Shown: positions 24,191 to 35,800 of the stretch, in pieces
Layout of the letters: every line of letters starts with the position of its first letter
How positions within the stretch are numbered: position 1 is the stretch's first letter
Source: Steinernema hermaphroditum
Lineage: Eukaryota > Nematoda > Chromadorea > Rhabditida > Steinernematidae
Reading direction: 5' to 3'
NCBI GenBank assembly: GCA_030435675.1
Contig: CM059622.1
Span: forward strand, 10,540,001-10,604,000
DNA length: 64,000 nt
Notes under the pieces: model-generated
Seen by the model: the letters and a program-made list of their open reading frames with translations, nothing else
Told to the model about the DNA's origin: nothing
Database searches by the model: none
Translations under genes and position numbers: made by a program

Positions 24191-27129
24191 TAATAGTCAC
24201 AGTCTGCTGACTGAATGCAGCGTCGCGCGTAAATATTTATCAATGCCACTTCATTTGCAGGTTCGCAACCTTTTGAATGAGCTACAGTATCCCTAGACAG
24301 TAGCTTCTTGCACCCACCCTCGACCTGTGCAGTCGTTTTGTGCAAAAACGGTCTCGCTAGCTTCCTCGTCTAGGTGTGCGCTTTCTATTTTGAAATTCGA
24401 CTCCGTTCCAGTGCCCCCAGATCGAGGAGTCAATTAGAGGCGCTATCTTTAGCGCCTTCGGCGTCCTCCAGGCGACGGCGCTGTCGTCGATCGTTTGATC
24501 ACAACAATCGGCGGGGGAAAACAAATTTAGCATAAGAGGATTAGGACCGATCGCTGCGGGCTCTCCCAACCCCACGCCCTACACCGTTCCACCCGCAAAC
24601 AGGCCACACGGGGACCCGTTCCGTGGGTTCAGGCGTGCGCGCGTCTGACTGAACGCCCTGACCTTCGAAGAAAGCGAAAGTTCCCTGGAGGCCGTTTCGC
24701 TTTCATTGTCCCGCTGCAGCGGAATTAATTTCGCAGTTTTGCGGCACACGACGCCGCAGGCTCCGGATTCTGTTATTATAAGCCGTTAATCAAATAGCGA
24801 AGGCGCCCCCGAAGACGTACGTGGAGGCTAATTGGAATCCTCGGATCCATTCTAATTGCGCCGTGGCAATTAGCCCTTCTTGGCCCGTTGATCCTGGGGA
24901 CCGCCTCGACGCGGGTGGCAACGCCGGTGTTTACGCCTGGTCGTCGCCGATTTCGCGGTGCTCCGAGGCGTTTCTCGCTTCGTAGGGGAAAGTGGAACCG
25001 GTTCCCCGGTGTGTTTCGGTTTCGTTTGAAACGCGATGCCCATTGATTCGTTTGTAGCGGAAAGGGACTGTAGGAGGGCGCCGAGGAACCCCGCCGTCTC
25101 ACCGCGGTGTCCACGAGTCGTAAACAAAGCGCCACTTTTTAAGGTGCTGCTGTGGAATGTTAATTAAACGCGCGAATTTTTGTTTTTCCGCAGTCGGGCA
25201 GCTGTACAACTCCCGAGCCGAGGGAGGAGAGGGCGGATGCGGCGCCTGAATAGAGGACCCTTTTTTGGACGGCAGAGGACGAGCAGCCCGAAAAGGGCCT
25301 TTTTAGGCGCCGCGATTGGCCCTCGCTCATTTCCTGCTGGATTTGCGATGCGGTCCTACCCAAAACAAAGAGGATTTGTAGGGCGGTTGGCTTTGGCGGT
25401 GCAGGCCTAAAGTGGCCATGGACCAAACAAGCTTTCACTTGAGTGGGTTCATCGGATTTTGCGCTATTTGGACGTTGGGCGAAGCGGAAGTGCCGTTTCT
25501 GACAACAAGTAGCGGAAAAGGTTTTTATGTGGATAGGCAGTGCGTAGATGAATTATGACACCGGCTGGTTTTTCGTCCAAAAAGGCGGAACCTGCAAGCT
25601 CTCGGGGGCGGCGAAAGTCGCCTCTGGAGTTCTGTTTTTGTGCAGTGATTCTATTTCTATCGCAACCCCCGAATCGGGTGCTCATCCCTCTGGCCTTTAG
25701 CGTGCTCGTCCACATGGCGCCATTGATGGATGGCCCACGGTGTGGGAGTGCTTTGTTTTTGCGTGGAGTTCGCGCATTTCGAATCGAAAGTCCATCCGTC
25801 TGATGATTGTTTTGAATTCGAAAGAGTTAATCGCGAATTTGTAATGCAAACGAGCCGGCGACACGGTCACCGCCGCGGCGGGGAAACCTCGAGGGTTGTT
25901 TCGGCAGAAGTGGCGCGGAATCCGGGCGAATTCCTCGGCACTTTACGACCTCCTCGGACCAGTTACCGACGAAACCATGTCCGTCCGCTGTTTTTGTTGC
26001 CAGAAGATCGTCGGAGGGGCGGAGGCGGCTGGTTCGGCTTGCAGCGGCTTCTTGTTTCATTTTGCGCGCGACGGACGAGTTAATTGCGTCGAATTGTGTA
26101 ATTGACTATGCAAATATTTGCTTTCCCTGCTCCTCTGGAACGCTTCTGCTCCGCGCGCTGCTCCGTGGATGACCAGCTCCGGAGCCGGTCGCTTTATTGG
26201 CTTGTTTTGCGACTTCTGCTTGCTCTCTGTGCACGAGCGCGCGACGTTCCGCTGTTACAGCGCGTGTTTTTGTGTCGCGCGGAAGCGAAGATGCATAGGT
26301 GTGGCGTCCTTGGGCGTATTGCGCTCCCTGTGATCCTTATAATTCATTACTCCTCCGATTTCTTTTTTGCACCAAAAGGGAAAGTGGTGAGATGCCATTC
26401 TCTGGAGGGTCTCCCGAGGACATCCGCGTGATGTCACGCGCTTGTTTTAATCCGAGCTGCGCCAAGTTGGGAAAACAGGCGAGCCGATGACGTCGCCGCT
26501 AATCTGCTCCTGAATGAGTGGATCTCCTCCTTCGCTGCACGGCGGCCCTTCTACGACAGCTAAACATCGCCTTGGCGAGGGCGATGACGCGAGATGACGT
26601 GGGTGCGCGACGCGAGAGTCTTCGAGAATTCGCTAGAGGCCAGAGGATGCGTGGGCGAGGCGCGTCACGAGGATCGCCTCAGGCGAGGGGATCGCGGGGA
26701 GGTTCGCCGGGAAGGGCGGAGTCACCGCGCTCGCGCACTCATCACCACCGCCGCAGTAGCTGGCTGATATCCGTCCAGCTGAGCTGGCGATGCTCCGCTG
26801 ATCATCGATTGATCAGCCAGCTGATCCTCGCGCGCCACCTCGCGCGCCAGCCTGATCAGCCTTCCCGCGCACGGGCCTGATCGCGCGCCGTTTTTCGGTT
26901 CCGAAGCGCCTCCTCCTGCCCACTTTAAACCGTCTCATTTTGTTTCTCTCGCTCGCTCTTATCGCCACAGGCGTCACCGAAGGCGACGCCACGCCGCAAT
27001 CGACGGCACTCTTATCAAGTGGGCCGGAGCTCCGCAATACTTTGTCCTGTTGCGAGTAATTCTTCGAGACCGCCCGCCCGCCGCGTCGTACAGTCTGTCA
27101 GTTCTTGCTTCCAGGGCAATCCAGCGACC

Positions 27130-28953
27130 ATGAAATCCACGTCCTCTCACTACGGAGCCTCCTCTTCCGCTTCTTCGGTCTCTTCGACCACTTCCAGCAG
27201 CTCTTCGACTCCTACAGTATCCTCTGTCATCACTTTCGACGTCCGTTCAGCGAAGCTACCCGCTTCGGCCACTGCCTTCCTCACTTCTTCCCAGGTACGT
27301 CCACTCAATCCACTTAATCTGCGCTAATTTATTCGATTTCGCTTTTTTTATTTTCGGAACTTTTCGGTCTGTTCCACTCACGTCACTGGCGCCCTTTCGC
27401 TAATTGTGCTCCGTTTCAGATCGAACGCCTCCGATCGGTTCTCAGCGAGCAGGTGGAGATCCACGGTAGAGGCAACTTCCCCACTCTCGACATCCAGCTC
27501 CACCAACTGATCGTATGCGTGCGGGAGAAGCTATTCCAGGTCGGATGCGCCCCGGGCCACGTGAAGATGAACGGCGGCGCTGCCAGCTACGTGCTTGCCA
27601 CCGAGGACTCCTTCCCCTACTCGGACCTGGACCTGATCTTCCCGATGAGCCTGGAGACAGACGACGACTTCGACCGGGTGCGTGCCGCCGTCTTCAACGC
27701 GCTCGTCGACTTGATGCCCGAGTCCATCAACAAGGACAAGATCTGCGCCGAAACCCTCAAGGACATCTACATCCGCAAGATGGTCAAAGTAAGCGACGGC
27801 GACCGCTGGTCGCTCTTCTCGTTGCACAACGACTTTGGACGGTACGCACCGCTGAATGGACGTCTTTACGTGGATTCTGTTTAGATGCATCGAGCTGAAG
27901 TTTGTGGACACGATGCGGCGCCAGTTCGAATTCAGCGTCGACAGTTTCCAGATCACCCTGGACGAACTACTCGACGATATCGACAGCGGTGAGCCGATGC
28001 TCCGAGTGGAGAGCATGTACGGAGACATGGGCGAGGCGCTCCGGCACCTCAACGAACGACTCATCGACACCCGCCACCCCGAAGAGATCCGCGGCGGCGG
28101 CCTGCTCAAGTACTGTCATCTCCTCATCAGGGGCTACAGGCTCGCCCATCCGGGACGCTGGCGGAAGCTCCAGGCCTACATGTGCTCGCGCTTCTTCATC
28201 GACTTCCCCGATCTCGCGAGTCAGCAGATGAAGCTGATCGCCTACTTGGACAACCATTTTGGCAACGAAATCGAGGTGAGTGTTCTGGGGACAACTGTCG
28301 GTGTCCAGGAGTTAAAAATAGGCGCCTCGGGGTCAGAGCCGTCTCTTATTTTTTGGAGTGGCTACGCGCGCTTGTTTGCCCGCGACGTCACCGCCTGGGT
28401 GGCCTTGCACTCTGCCGCCATGTGGCGCACTTTCGAATGTTTACTACATGTTATCAGAAGACTCCCCATCTGGCCGGGGAGCTCGGTTATCTTGCGCCCG
28501 GATCGCCTCTGTTCGCTCGCGCGCTATGCATACCGAAACCGGTTCGGCCCGTCGGCGCTTCTCCCCTCAGCGCCGCCGGACGCTCGCATAAACAACATTC
28601 CTTCTGACCGGTTGTACTGAAATTCGTCTTTTTAGAGCAAATACAACTATCTGCACAAGCTGCGCCGAGTGATCTCCGACTCAACCGTGTGCCTGATGAG
28701 CCATGAACGGCGCCAGACGTTGGACATGGTCTACGGACTCGCCTGTCAGCTCCAGATGACCAGCCTGGCCGGCTACCGCTACGCAATGGTGCCGTCGCCT
28801 GACTGCTGCTGCTCTCCTGATGGGTCGATCTGCGGAGGCCAACCTTCGACGTCGCCGCCGTCGAGCCACGGCAGCTCTTCGACCACTCACACTCCGAGGC
28901 AGGCCCTCTACTATCTCCCCACGAACGCCGACTACTGGATCCAAGTGGTCTAA
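27130..28953 (+). CDS. tent-5: TENT5/FAM46 non-canonical poly(A) polymerase (431 aa)
   Basis: Terminal nucleotidyltransferase of the FAM46/TENT5 family, which lengthens poly(A) tails of selected cytoplasmic mRNAs, notably those of secreted immune proteins. Exons: 27130-27294, 27420-27841, 27885-28275 and 28636-28953. The nucleotidyltransferase core is intact: GGAAS (107-111), the first two metal-binding aspartates in DLDL (124, 126) and the third at D204 within [36 protein letters not shown] and [11 protein letters not shown] follow as in other TENT5 proteins. The N-terminal exon is a serine/threonine-rich tail not shared with the family. A ttccag acceptor ends 16 bases before the ATG. The 3' UTR probably runs to AATAAA at 29449-29454. 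Intron 3 (28276-28635) stays open in frame for most of its length. C. elegans has one such gene; orthology is very likely. Confidence 0.95.
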
Positions 28954-31288
28954 GCTCCCCTCCCTTCACGTTGTTTCTTCGATACGGTCGTCTAAGTTAT
29001 TTCGGGTACACTGTAATTTGTATTTCTCTTCCCCCTTCCTCTTCTTTTCTTGTCGCCCCTGGAGTCACCGCAAGCTTTACCATTCATTTGTACCGTACTC
29101 CACCGCTCCTCCTTGCCTTACTGTATCTGTGAGAGTAGCTCTCCTCTAGAGTGCCTTAACCGCGTACTACCCAGTGGATAAGGCGCCGCAGTAATCCTCG
29201 ACTAGTTCTGTACATATGTAGCTCCTCTAAGTATTGTTTACGCAAATCTTCTATGCCGTAGCCTCTGCATCATATTTATCGTTTACTCCCGCCGTCGATC
29301 CATCTGTTATACGCTACCGTATAATACTGTAGATGCGCGCGTTGTTATGTATTTGTTCTTTTCTTATCATGGTTGCATATATACTCAGATCAGAAGATGA
29401 GACAGAAGAAAGAGAACGAAGGTTTCAAATGTATAAATATTTTCAAAAAATAAAGATTTATCTCCTACTCTTGTTGTCTCAGTGGGGAAACACGTCAGAA
29501 CCAGCTTTCCCAGCCTAATCCTCTCACCCTCTTCAGAGTTGCATTAGAACTTGTCTGTGTTATGTGTGTTGGTCTCTTTTGTGGGTCTGCATCACCTCTA
29601 GACACTAATGGCCGCTCTGTCGACGATTTTCAGCGTCTATGTCTCGCTCTGTGATGTCTAAGCATTGGCCAAGTGCCGAGAAGAGTGCACTTTTGAGAAG
29701 ATGACGAGGGTGTTTTCGGCATTCTCACGCACGTCATCTTCGCTCCAAATACTGCAGGGTTTCGAACGCCGTGATTTAGGGCTGCGCGACTACGACGGGT
29801 TGTAAATCAGCCGATTTGGAAACAAAGGCGTGCGGAGACAATCGAATTTATACGGTTTCGTCCGCGGCGAGACACAAAGCGGTTTGACGATCTCTCCGAA
29901 ACTGTGCCCTTCGATTGTTTCCGATGATGTCACCGGATTTCCGAGTCCGCCAAAACATCGTAAAAGTCCAGGAAGTCACGTTGGCGCCGGGCGAGAACGA
30001 AATATTTCCGTTTAAGTGTCGTATATTTCTTCTGTCCGTTCGAAGAAAATAAACTCACGTCATCGGCTAAAACGAGGGACTACCGTAATCATACGTGATG
30101 CTAATTGCGCCGCTGAAGGCAACAATCAGCCCCTGATGGGCACCTGTGAATCACTTTTTGTGCGCGGGTTGTCGTCACCGCGGCCAGAGAAAGCACCCGG
30201 GCCGCGTGGAGCAGGTGCCTCAGGAGGAAGTGGTGACATCATCGGAAGCCCCGCGCACAATTAATCGCTGTTTCTCGCTTTCCTCGGGCGATGATAGCCG
30301 GGTGATGTCATGGCCCGGCTCAATCTGCACGCATTGTTGGCCAAAGACATAAAGTTTCGCTAATTCGGCCACGAGGAAGCGGGCCACGACGTCATCTTCT
30401 GCGTGGGGCGCGCAAAGGGCAAACGCGTCGTCTGCAGGCTGACTTCTCCAATTCTCCGCGACTAATTGGCGTTGTTTAGCATTTCGTCATCATTAGAGGC
30501 ATCGATTTACCCGTCTTGGCCCACTCACGTCTTCGTTTGCTTTCGCCGAAAAGGGCGCCCATCGCCCGAGGCGGTTGCAACGTGCAGGCGACCCTCTTGA
30601 AGACACGATTGCCCCGCGAAGAGGCTAAATCGGGACGCATATTAAATCGCTCCTACGCATTGTTTTCGCCCGCAGTGAGACGCTTACGTAGGAGAGAATA
30701 TCATTTCCAATTAGTCTCCGTTTCATTCATACAGCGCAACAACAAAACTTTTTTCACACGCCTCAACACTTCCGCAAACAAGAAAAACGGGATTCTCGGA
30801 ATGAAACAGACGCAGCTGTTCGTTTTTGCATAAGATCTCTGACTTCATTCGAAATGCTTAACCATGAATGCTAAATTGCGGCGAGTTCACAACAAAACCA
30901 CGTCATACTCATAACTTTAGCCTAAGCCTCCCACTTCCCACCGTAAACTAAAGTACAATCAAATAACAAATTTCAGCGTTGCTTCGATGATGTCACATTG
31001 CGTTGCCATTGCAGATACTTCAAAGACTCATGAAAAATGGGTACTTGGAAAAAGCACATTCCAGAACGAACGACGTCGTGGGCCAAACAAAACAAAACTT
31101 TTATAATTTAACGATGGACCTACAATAACCAACGTGTCGTGGCAAATAATCATGTGTATTGTTATCCGACCACGAGATAGAAATTTAGTACAAAAGATAT
31201 AAATCTACTTATAGCACCAACTCGAAAAGACCGCGCAAGTGATGGATATGCTCAGAGGAGATAAGCAATCTGATCAAGGAAAGATGAT
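28954..31288. other. tent-5 3' UTR and intergenic DNA
   Basis: About 500 bases of likely tent-5 3' UTR end at the AATAAA (29449). Beyond that I see no gene; short frames near 29830-30350 and 30516-30833 lack supporting signals. Confidence 0.5.
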
Positions 31289-32578
31289 CTAGAAGCTCGT
31301 CAGCTTCTTGACAGCATCGAAGCAGCGCCACTTCGACGGCAGGTAGAAGGGTTCGTAAACGTGGGGGAATGGAGTGTCCCATCCACAGACGCGAGCGATG
31401 GGGGCCTCGAGATTCAGGAAGCAGTTATCCTGGATGGTCGAGGCGATTTCAGCAGCAAATCCGGAAGTAAGAGGAGCTTCGTGGGAGACCAACAGTCGTC
31501 CAGTCTTGACAACGCTCTGAAGATAGCATCTCCAATGAAAATACAGATGACCACTTAACGTACGTTGGCAACGATATCAACATCCCATGGCAAGATTGAC
31601 TGCAAATCGATGACTTCGCAAGAGACACCAAGTTTCTCTTGAGCGAGTTCGGCGACTTCCAGCAGCACGTGCAGCTGCGTTCCCCAACCAACCATGGTCA
31701 CATCAGTTCCTAAAATTTGTTGTCAGCCACATGTTGCTGCTCTGAAGGCTCACCACTGCGAACAATCTCTCCCTTTCCAAGCTCAACTTTGTACTTCTGC
31801 ACTGGAACTTGCTCTACGGCAGTACGGTAAAGGATCTTAGGCTCGAAGAACACGCACGGGTTATCATCTTCGATGCAGGAAAGAAGAAGCCCCTTCGCTT
31901 GAATAGGCCCACGCGGCACAATGACCTAAAGAGGCACAACTCAGCTACTGTACACTATGAGAGAAAACTCACCTTGAGTCCGGGAGTGTGACTGAAATAG
32001 GCTTCAGGGCTCTGTGAGTGGTAAAGAGCACCGTGCCCAACAGCACCCCATGTCGCTCTAATGGTCAACTTTCCGCAGCTGAAGAGTCCACCGGAGCGGT
32101 AGCGATACTTGGCTGCTTCGTTAACGATTTGGTCGAAAGCAGGGAAAATATAGTCGCCGAACTGAATCTCAGCAATCGCGGTTGAGCCAGCAACGGCCAT
32201 TCCAATTCCAAAACCAGCGATTCCTTGTTCACAAAGAGGAGTATTGAAAACGCGGTCCTTTCCGTATTTGTCCTGCAATCCGAGAGAGCATCGGAAGACT
32301 CCTCCGAAGGCCACATCCTCTCCGAAAACGACGGCCGTCTCGTCATCGGCCATAGCCAGATCCATGGCGTTATTAACAGCTTGGCAAAGGTTCATCTTGG
32401 TGGTTTCTCCTTAACACAATTGGTCACTTCAGGGAAATGAGCAACACAAGTACATACCCAAGCTCGGGTCAGCCTCACGTGGCGAGAACGTGAAGTGCGA
32501 AGACATGCGGGTGCTTCCGGCGATAAGTCGCTGGCTCTGGCGAGCCAGTCCTACAAGTGTAGAGGCCAAGGTGACCAT
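31289..32578 (-). CDS. BCKDHB: Branched-chain 2-oxoacid dehydrogenase E1 beta subunit (367 aa)
   Basis: Beta subunit of the thiamine-dependent E1 of the mitochondrial branched-chain 2-oxoacid dehydrogenase complex, which oxidatively decarboxylates the keto acids of leucine, isoleucine and valine. Minus-strand exons: 32578-32458, 32409-31973, 31925-31754, 31709-31564 and 31516-31289. The start follows a ttttcag acceptor closely. The leader ([20 protein letters not shown]) is typical for mitochondrial import. Family landmarks are nearly unchanged from the human protein: [78 protein letters not shown] and a C-terminal KWRCFD. Length is slightly shorter than human because of a short leader. The pyruvate dehydrogenase beta subunit is the only close alternative and fits these motifs less well. 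Confidence 0.97.
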
Positions 32579-33084
32579 GTCTGCTCTGAAAAGGAAAAAA
32601 TCTTAAAATAGCAAAGAAAGCTTCCAACAAGGCCCATGTCGCGAGAAAAAGCTTCCTCTTTTAAAATGCAATCACGCCATCAGGCGCTTCAGCACCAGTC
32701 TTATCGTTCAATTAATCAGGGAGCGCCTGTTGGGACGCAGCCGTGACATCGCGTCGCTGCAAACGGAATGAACACAAACTTACCCCGCAGCGAAGAACAA
32801 AGAGAGAAGCCAGCAACAACCTCGCTTTGCTGAGCGGTACGACCGACTGAACAGTCACTGTGAAACCCTTGTGTCTGTGTTTTGCAGGTTTAGACTGTTG
32901 CAAAACGGCTTTCCGGAAGGTACAGGATTAAGCCTCAATCTTCCACAAGCAACCGCAGGTACAGACCTTCAAACCAAACATTCATCCAAATATGAACATC
33001 ATATAACAATTTTCATATATTATAAATACGCCGCATTTTCTACACTATAAAAAACAATATGCATAGGTTATACTATAATGGTGT
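32579..33084. other. BCKDHB 5' flank and spacer to the upstream minus-strand gene
   Basis: A tttccttttcag acceptor sits just 5' of the BCKDHB start. The 506-base spacer could separate two genes of one minus-strand operon or contain a BCKDHB promoter. No coding sequence is supported. Confidence 0.4.
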
Positions 33085-34103
33085 TCAGCATCCCACAATG
33101 CGTCCATTTTGATCAACCATTGCCAAGTCGACTCCATCACCAATGACCATTCCACTGCGGCTCACGTGGGCACGTCTTCCGCCATCCTTAATCAGAGCCT
33201 TCCAGTCGAGCTGAACGCATGGATTCTATAAGATTACGTTTGAACGAACTATCACTTACATCCATGAAAAGTTCTGTTCCTCCGGCCCGAATCTCAACAG
33301 ACGCTTTCTTCGGCGAGCACTTGATATACTGCCCATTGTTTTCAATAACTACGTCGCCGGATTTGTTTTGTTTAATTTTCACGCCGTGAAGCGACACGAA
33401 CAGACCCTCGTCCTCGAAGTGATAAACAGCACTGGAAACAAGCTGGCTGGCAAGCTTCTTCGACTGAATCATAAAATGCTTTAGAAGAACTTCCAACACT
33501 CCGAACATACCTTATCACTAGCTCGTTCATTCGCATAAAATCCGTGCAACGTAAAATCGTAATCAAGTTTAGCGAATACAACCTGATCCGCAGGAATGGT
33601 GCTGATGTGCTCGCCATTCCTGTACCATGAAGTGTTGTTCTTGCTTTGACGAGTACGAGATGACGAAGAAATGAACATAGCTTGCTTCAAGTGACTCATG
33701 GAGAACAGGATGCCTTTTTTTCCAAACGCAATCTGCTTGATGCGTTGATCATCGGTGTGGCGAGGGTGGGGAGGAGAATCTAAAGTAAACGAGAATGGAC
33801 TAGGTTCAAAGGGGCGCTCTCCACATACCCATCATGCACGCAATACTGTTGTTAGTCTTCAAGATTTTTCCACGACGATGTAAGATTCCAAGTGTCTTAC
33901 CATTCGCATCGCAAAGTACCTGAAGTTATCTTTGTAGTAGTATTACTCCCTAACGCGCAAATTACCGAAAACTCATTAGGACAAACGACGCGAACAGTGT
34001 GATCACAAAGAAGTTCAACGACCACATCGTGCTTCAGAAGAACAGCCATGGTCCCACTTCGGGAAAGGTGGATCAGCGGCCATTTCTCCATTGTTGCAGA
34101 CAT
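33085..34103 (-). CDS. Unknown 280-residue protein, beta-strand rich
   Basis: I do not recognise this family. Minus-strand exons are 34103-33966, 33919-33829, 33779-33511, 33463-33260 and 33225-33085, joined in frame at every junction; one intron is only 34 nt. A tttttgcag acceptor lies five bases before the ATG. The protein alternates short hydrophobic beta-like runs with turns (VVVELLCDHTVRVVC, LHGVKIKQNKSGDVVIENN, VDLAMVDQNGRIVGC), which suggests repeated beta-hairpins such as those of polo-box-like or other all-beta folds, but no diagnostic motif is present. There is no signal peptide or membrane helix. Its stop lies about 500 bases upstream of the BCKDHB start on the same strand. Confidence 0.75.
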
Positions 34104-34898
34104 GGATCCTGCAAAAACAGTATTTCCGATGCATAACTCTTCCGCCAACGCTGACACGTACAGTAAATCACGACACAAGAAGAGCACGAAGAGCGCAGTC
34201 AGTCAAGAACGCCAAATGGAATTCGAAACAAACAGCCAGTCTCAACCTCTCCGGTCAAGTCAAAGTGCGGACCGTCTGCGCTGCAGCAACTGCTGCTCGA
34301 ATGACACAAAATGTCCCGATCTGTGCAGAAACTGTCTGTAGACAGACAGACGCTTCCAGTCGAGAGCACGACCCTTGTTCTATTTATCATCGTCGTGGGT
34401 GGTCGCCCTGTTTCTTCACGTTTTCTAGGAGCTCTCAGCCTCCTTATTGGCTATTCTGTTCCCGGAAAAATGTTTTTTCCGTTTTGAAAATCCACATGTG
34501 GCCATCTTTTGGTTATTGTTAAACTTCCTTCGAGTGTACAATGTAGAATAAGACTAGCAGTTCTTTGTTCTGCATTCATTTTGATGAAAGTGTGACGTTC
34601 TACTTAGAAACCAGGAGACATCCGCTGATTTCTCTTTTACAAAGACATACTGCTCACGTGACCGTCATTTGTCGTTCACATGCAGATCGACAGATCACCA
34701 AACGAACATGTTGATCTGTGTGTTTCGAGAAAGCACCATCAGTTCCTTCTCCATGGGTGCACATTGATTTCCTGCGCATAATCGAATAAGTGTACGTGAC
34801 AGATCGCGAGATCGATGGGACTCCTTCTTAAAGAACTCCCAACCGGTATTGCTTCTTCTTCGTCGCTGAACGATCGAAGTTGCGACTTGTCGCGGCAG
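34104..34898. other. Divergent intergenic region
   Basis: Lies between two genes transcribed apart. Short frames near 34048-34522 are mirror images of the minus-strand gene or unsupported. I see no RNA gene or repeat. Confidence 0.4.
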
Positions 34899-35497
34899 AT
34901 GAACAGTCGAATCGTTGTTTTCGTCCTCCTCGCGCTTCTACTCAGCGGTGAGTCGCCTTCGCTAGCTTTAAGTATCTTTCACAAGGTCGCCGTCACCGGC
35001 GCCGTCACCGTCACCGTTTTGTGTTCACGTTGCCACCGGCACCGTCACCGGCACCGTCTTGTATGTGAAAAGGCGCCGGCGCCGGTGGCAACGTGAACAC
35101 AAAACGGTGCCGGTGACGGTGACGGCGCCGGCGCCGGCGGCTGTTCACATGCAAAACGGTGCCGGCGCCGGTAAGGGCACCTTGTGAAAGAGCCATTAGG
35201 CACTGAATCGTTGTAGAATGTCTTTCAATCTCCCTCATGGACGCCTACTTACGTCAGCGGAAGGCACGGCGCCATCACACCGAGGACCCCTTTGCTGAAC
35301 TCGCCAGGGAGGAGGCTACTGTAGGATCTTCACAGATTTGTGTTCCCCACCCCTGGGCACTTTAGATCGTGGAAGCTCCCAAGATCCACAAGGGTCTCAA
35401 CGTGATATACAAAACGGAGAACGGCCTCGAGTATCAGTTCACCGACGCCATCGACGACCGAATCGCGCAGTTCTTCCGGAAACTGCACGGGGAATGA
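34899..35497 (+). CDS. Small predicted secreted protein (94 aa)
   Basis: Exons 34899-34947, 35217-35320 and 35366-35497 join in frame. The first 20 residues form a signal peptide (MNSRIVVFVLLALLLSECLS). The mature part has a dibasic stretch (RQRKARRHH) near residues 26-34, where a convertase could cut, then an acidic stretch and KIHKGLNVIYKTENGLEYQF. No cysteine remains after the leader. Intron 1 carries a 215-bp foldback element. No family recognised; peptide precursor or small secreted effector are both possible. The joining of exon 1 to 35217 is chosen because it alone keeps frame and matches an AG. Confidence 0.6.
34976..35190. repeat. GC-rich foldback (inverted-repeat) element within an intron
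   Basis: Perfect 12-bp terminal inverted repeats (34976-34987, 35179-35190) enclose a palindrome whose inner arms are perfect over 29 bp (35012-35040 against 35081-35109). The arms and surroundings consist of repeats of ggtgcc, ggtgac and ggcgcc units and their complements. The transcript would form a very stable hairpin. It looks like a MITE or foldback element; no clear target-site duplication is seen. Confidence 0.8.
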
Positions 35498-35800
35498 ACG
35501 AGGACGAAGCTCTCAAGAAATTTCGGGTTGAAACGGTGGCTTTTAATACATGTCCAACTGTATAAAGTCGTTCATCACACAAAGTGCGACGGCCACTGCA
35601 CCCTTGTTTGGCGACATGATTGATCGGGGAAAACATCAGAAATCATTCTGACATCGGGGAATGTTGTGCCCAAGTGCGCCACCGAGAGATCACAATGTGT
35701 AAAACGCTCCCTTAGGTCGTTCCCCTTCGGAAACAAAGAAATATTCTCCGATTTGGACGACTGATTTTCTTTTTGAACATTTATTGAGCATAGAGTCTTC
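35498..35800. other. Convergent 3' ends
   Basis: Space between the secreted-protein gene and receptor B, which converge. On the minus strand an AATAAA (plus-strand tttatt near 35780) probably ends receptor B. Confidence 0.5.

Larger units (their letters stand above)
11838..27114. other. 15-kb gene-free region upstream of tent-5
   Basis: No supported gene. The part to about 20.5 kb is AT-rich with short frames only; the part from about 20.6 kb to 27.1 kb is GC-rich. Long frames in the GC-rich parts lack ATGs, splice context or family resemblance. GATA-type sites (CTTATC or GATAAG) occur at 12700, 12711, 12797, 23870, 23903, 24046, 24181, 26958 and 27011. It could be a large intron plus regulatory DNA of tent-5, or plain intergenic DNA. 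Confidence 0.5.
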
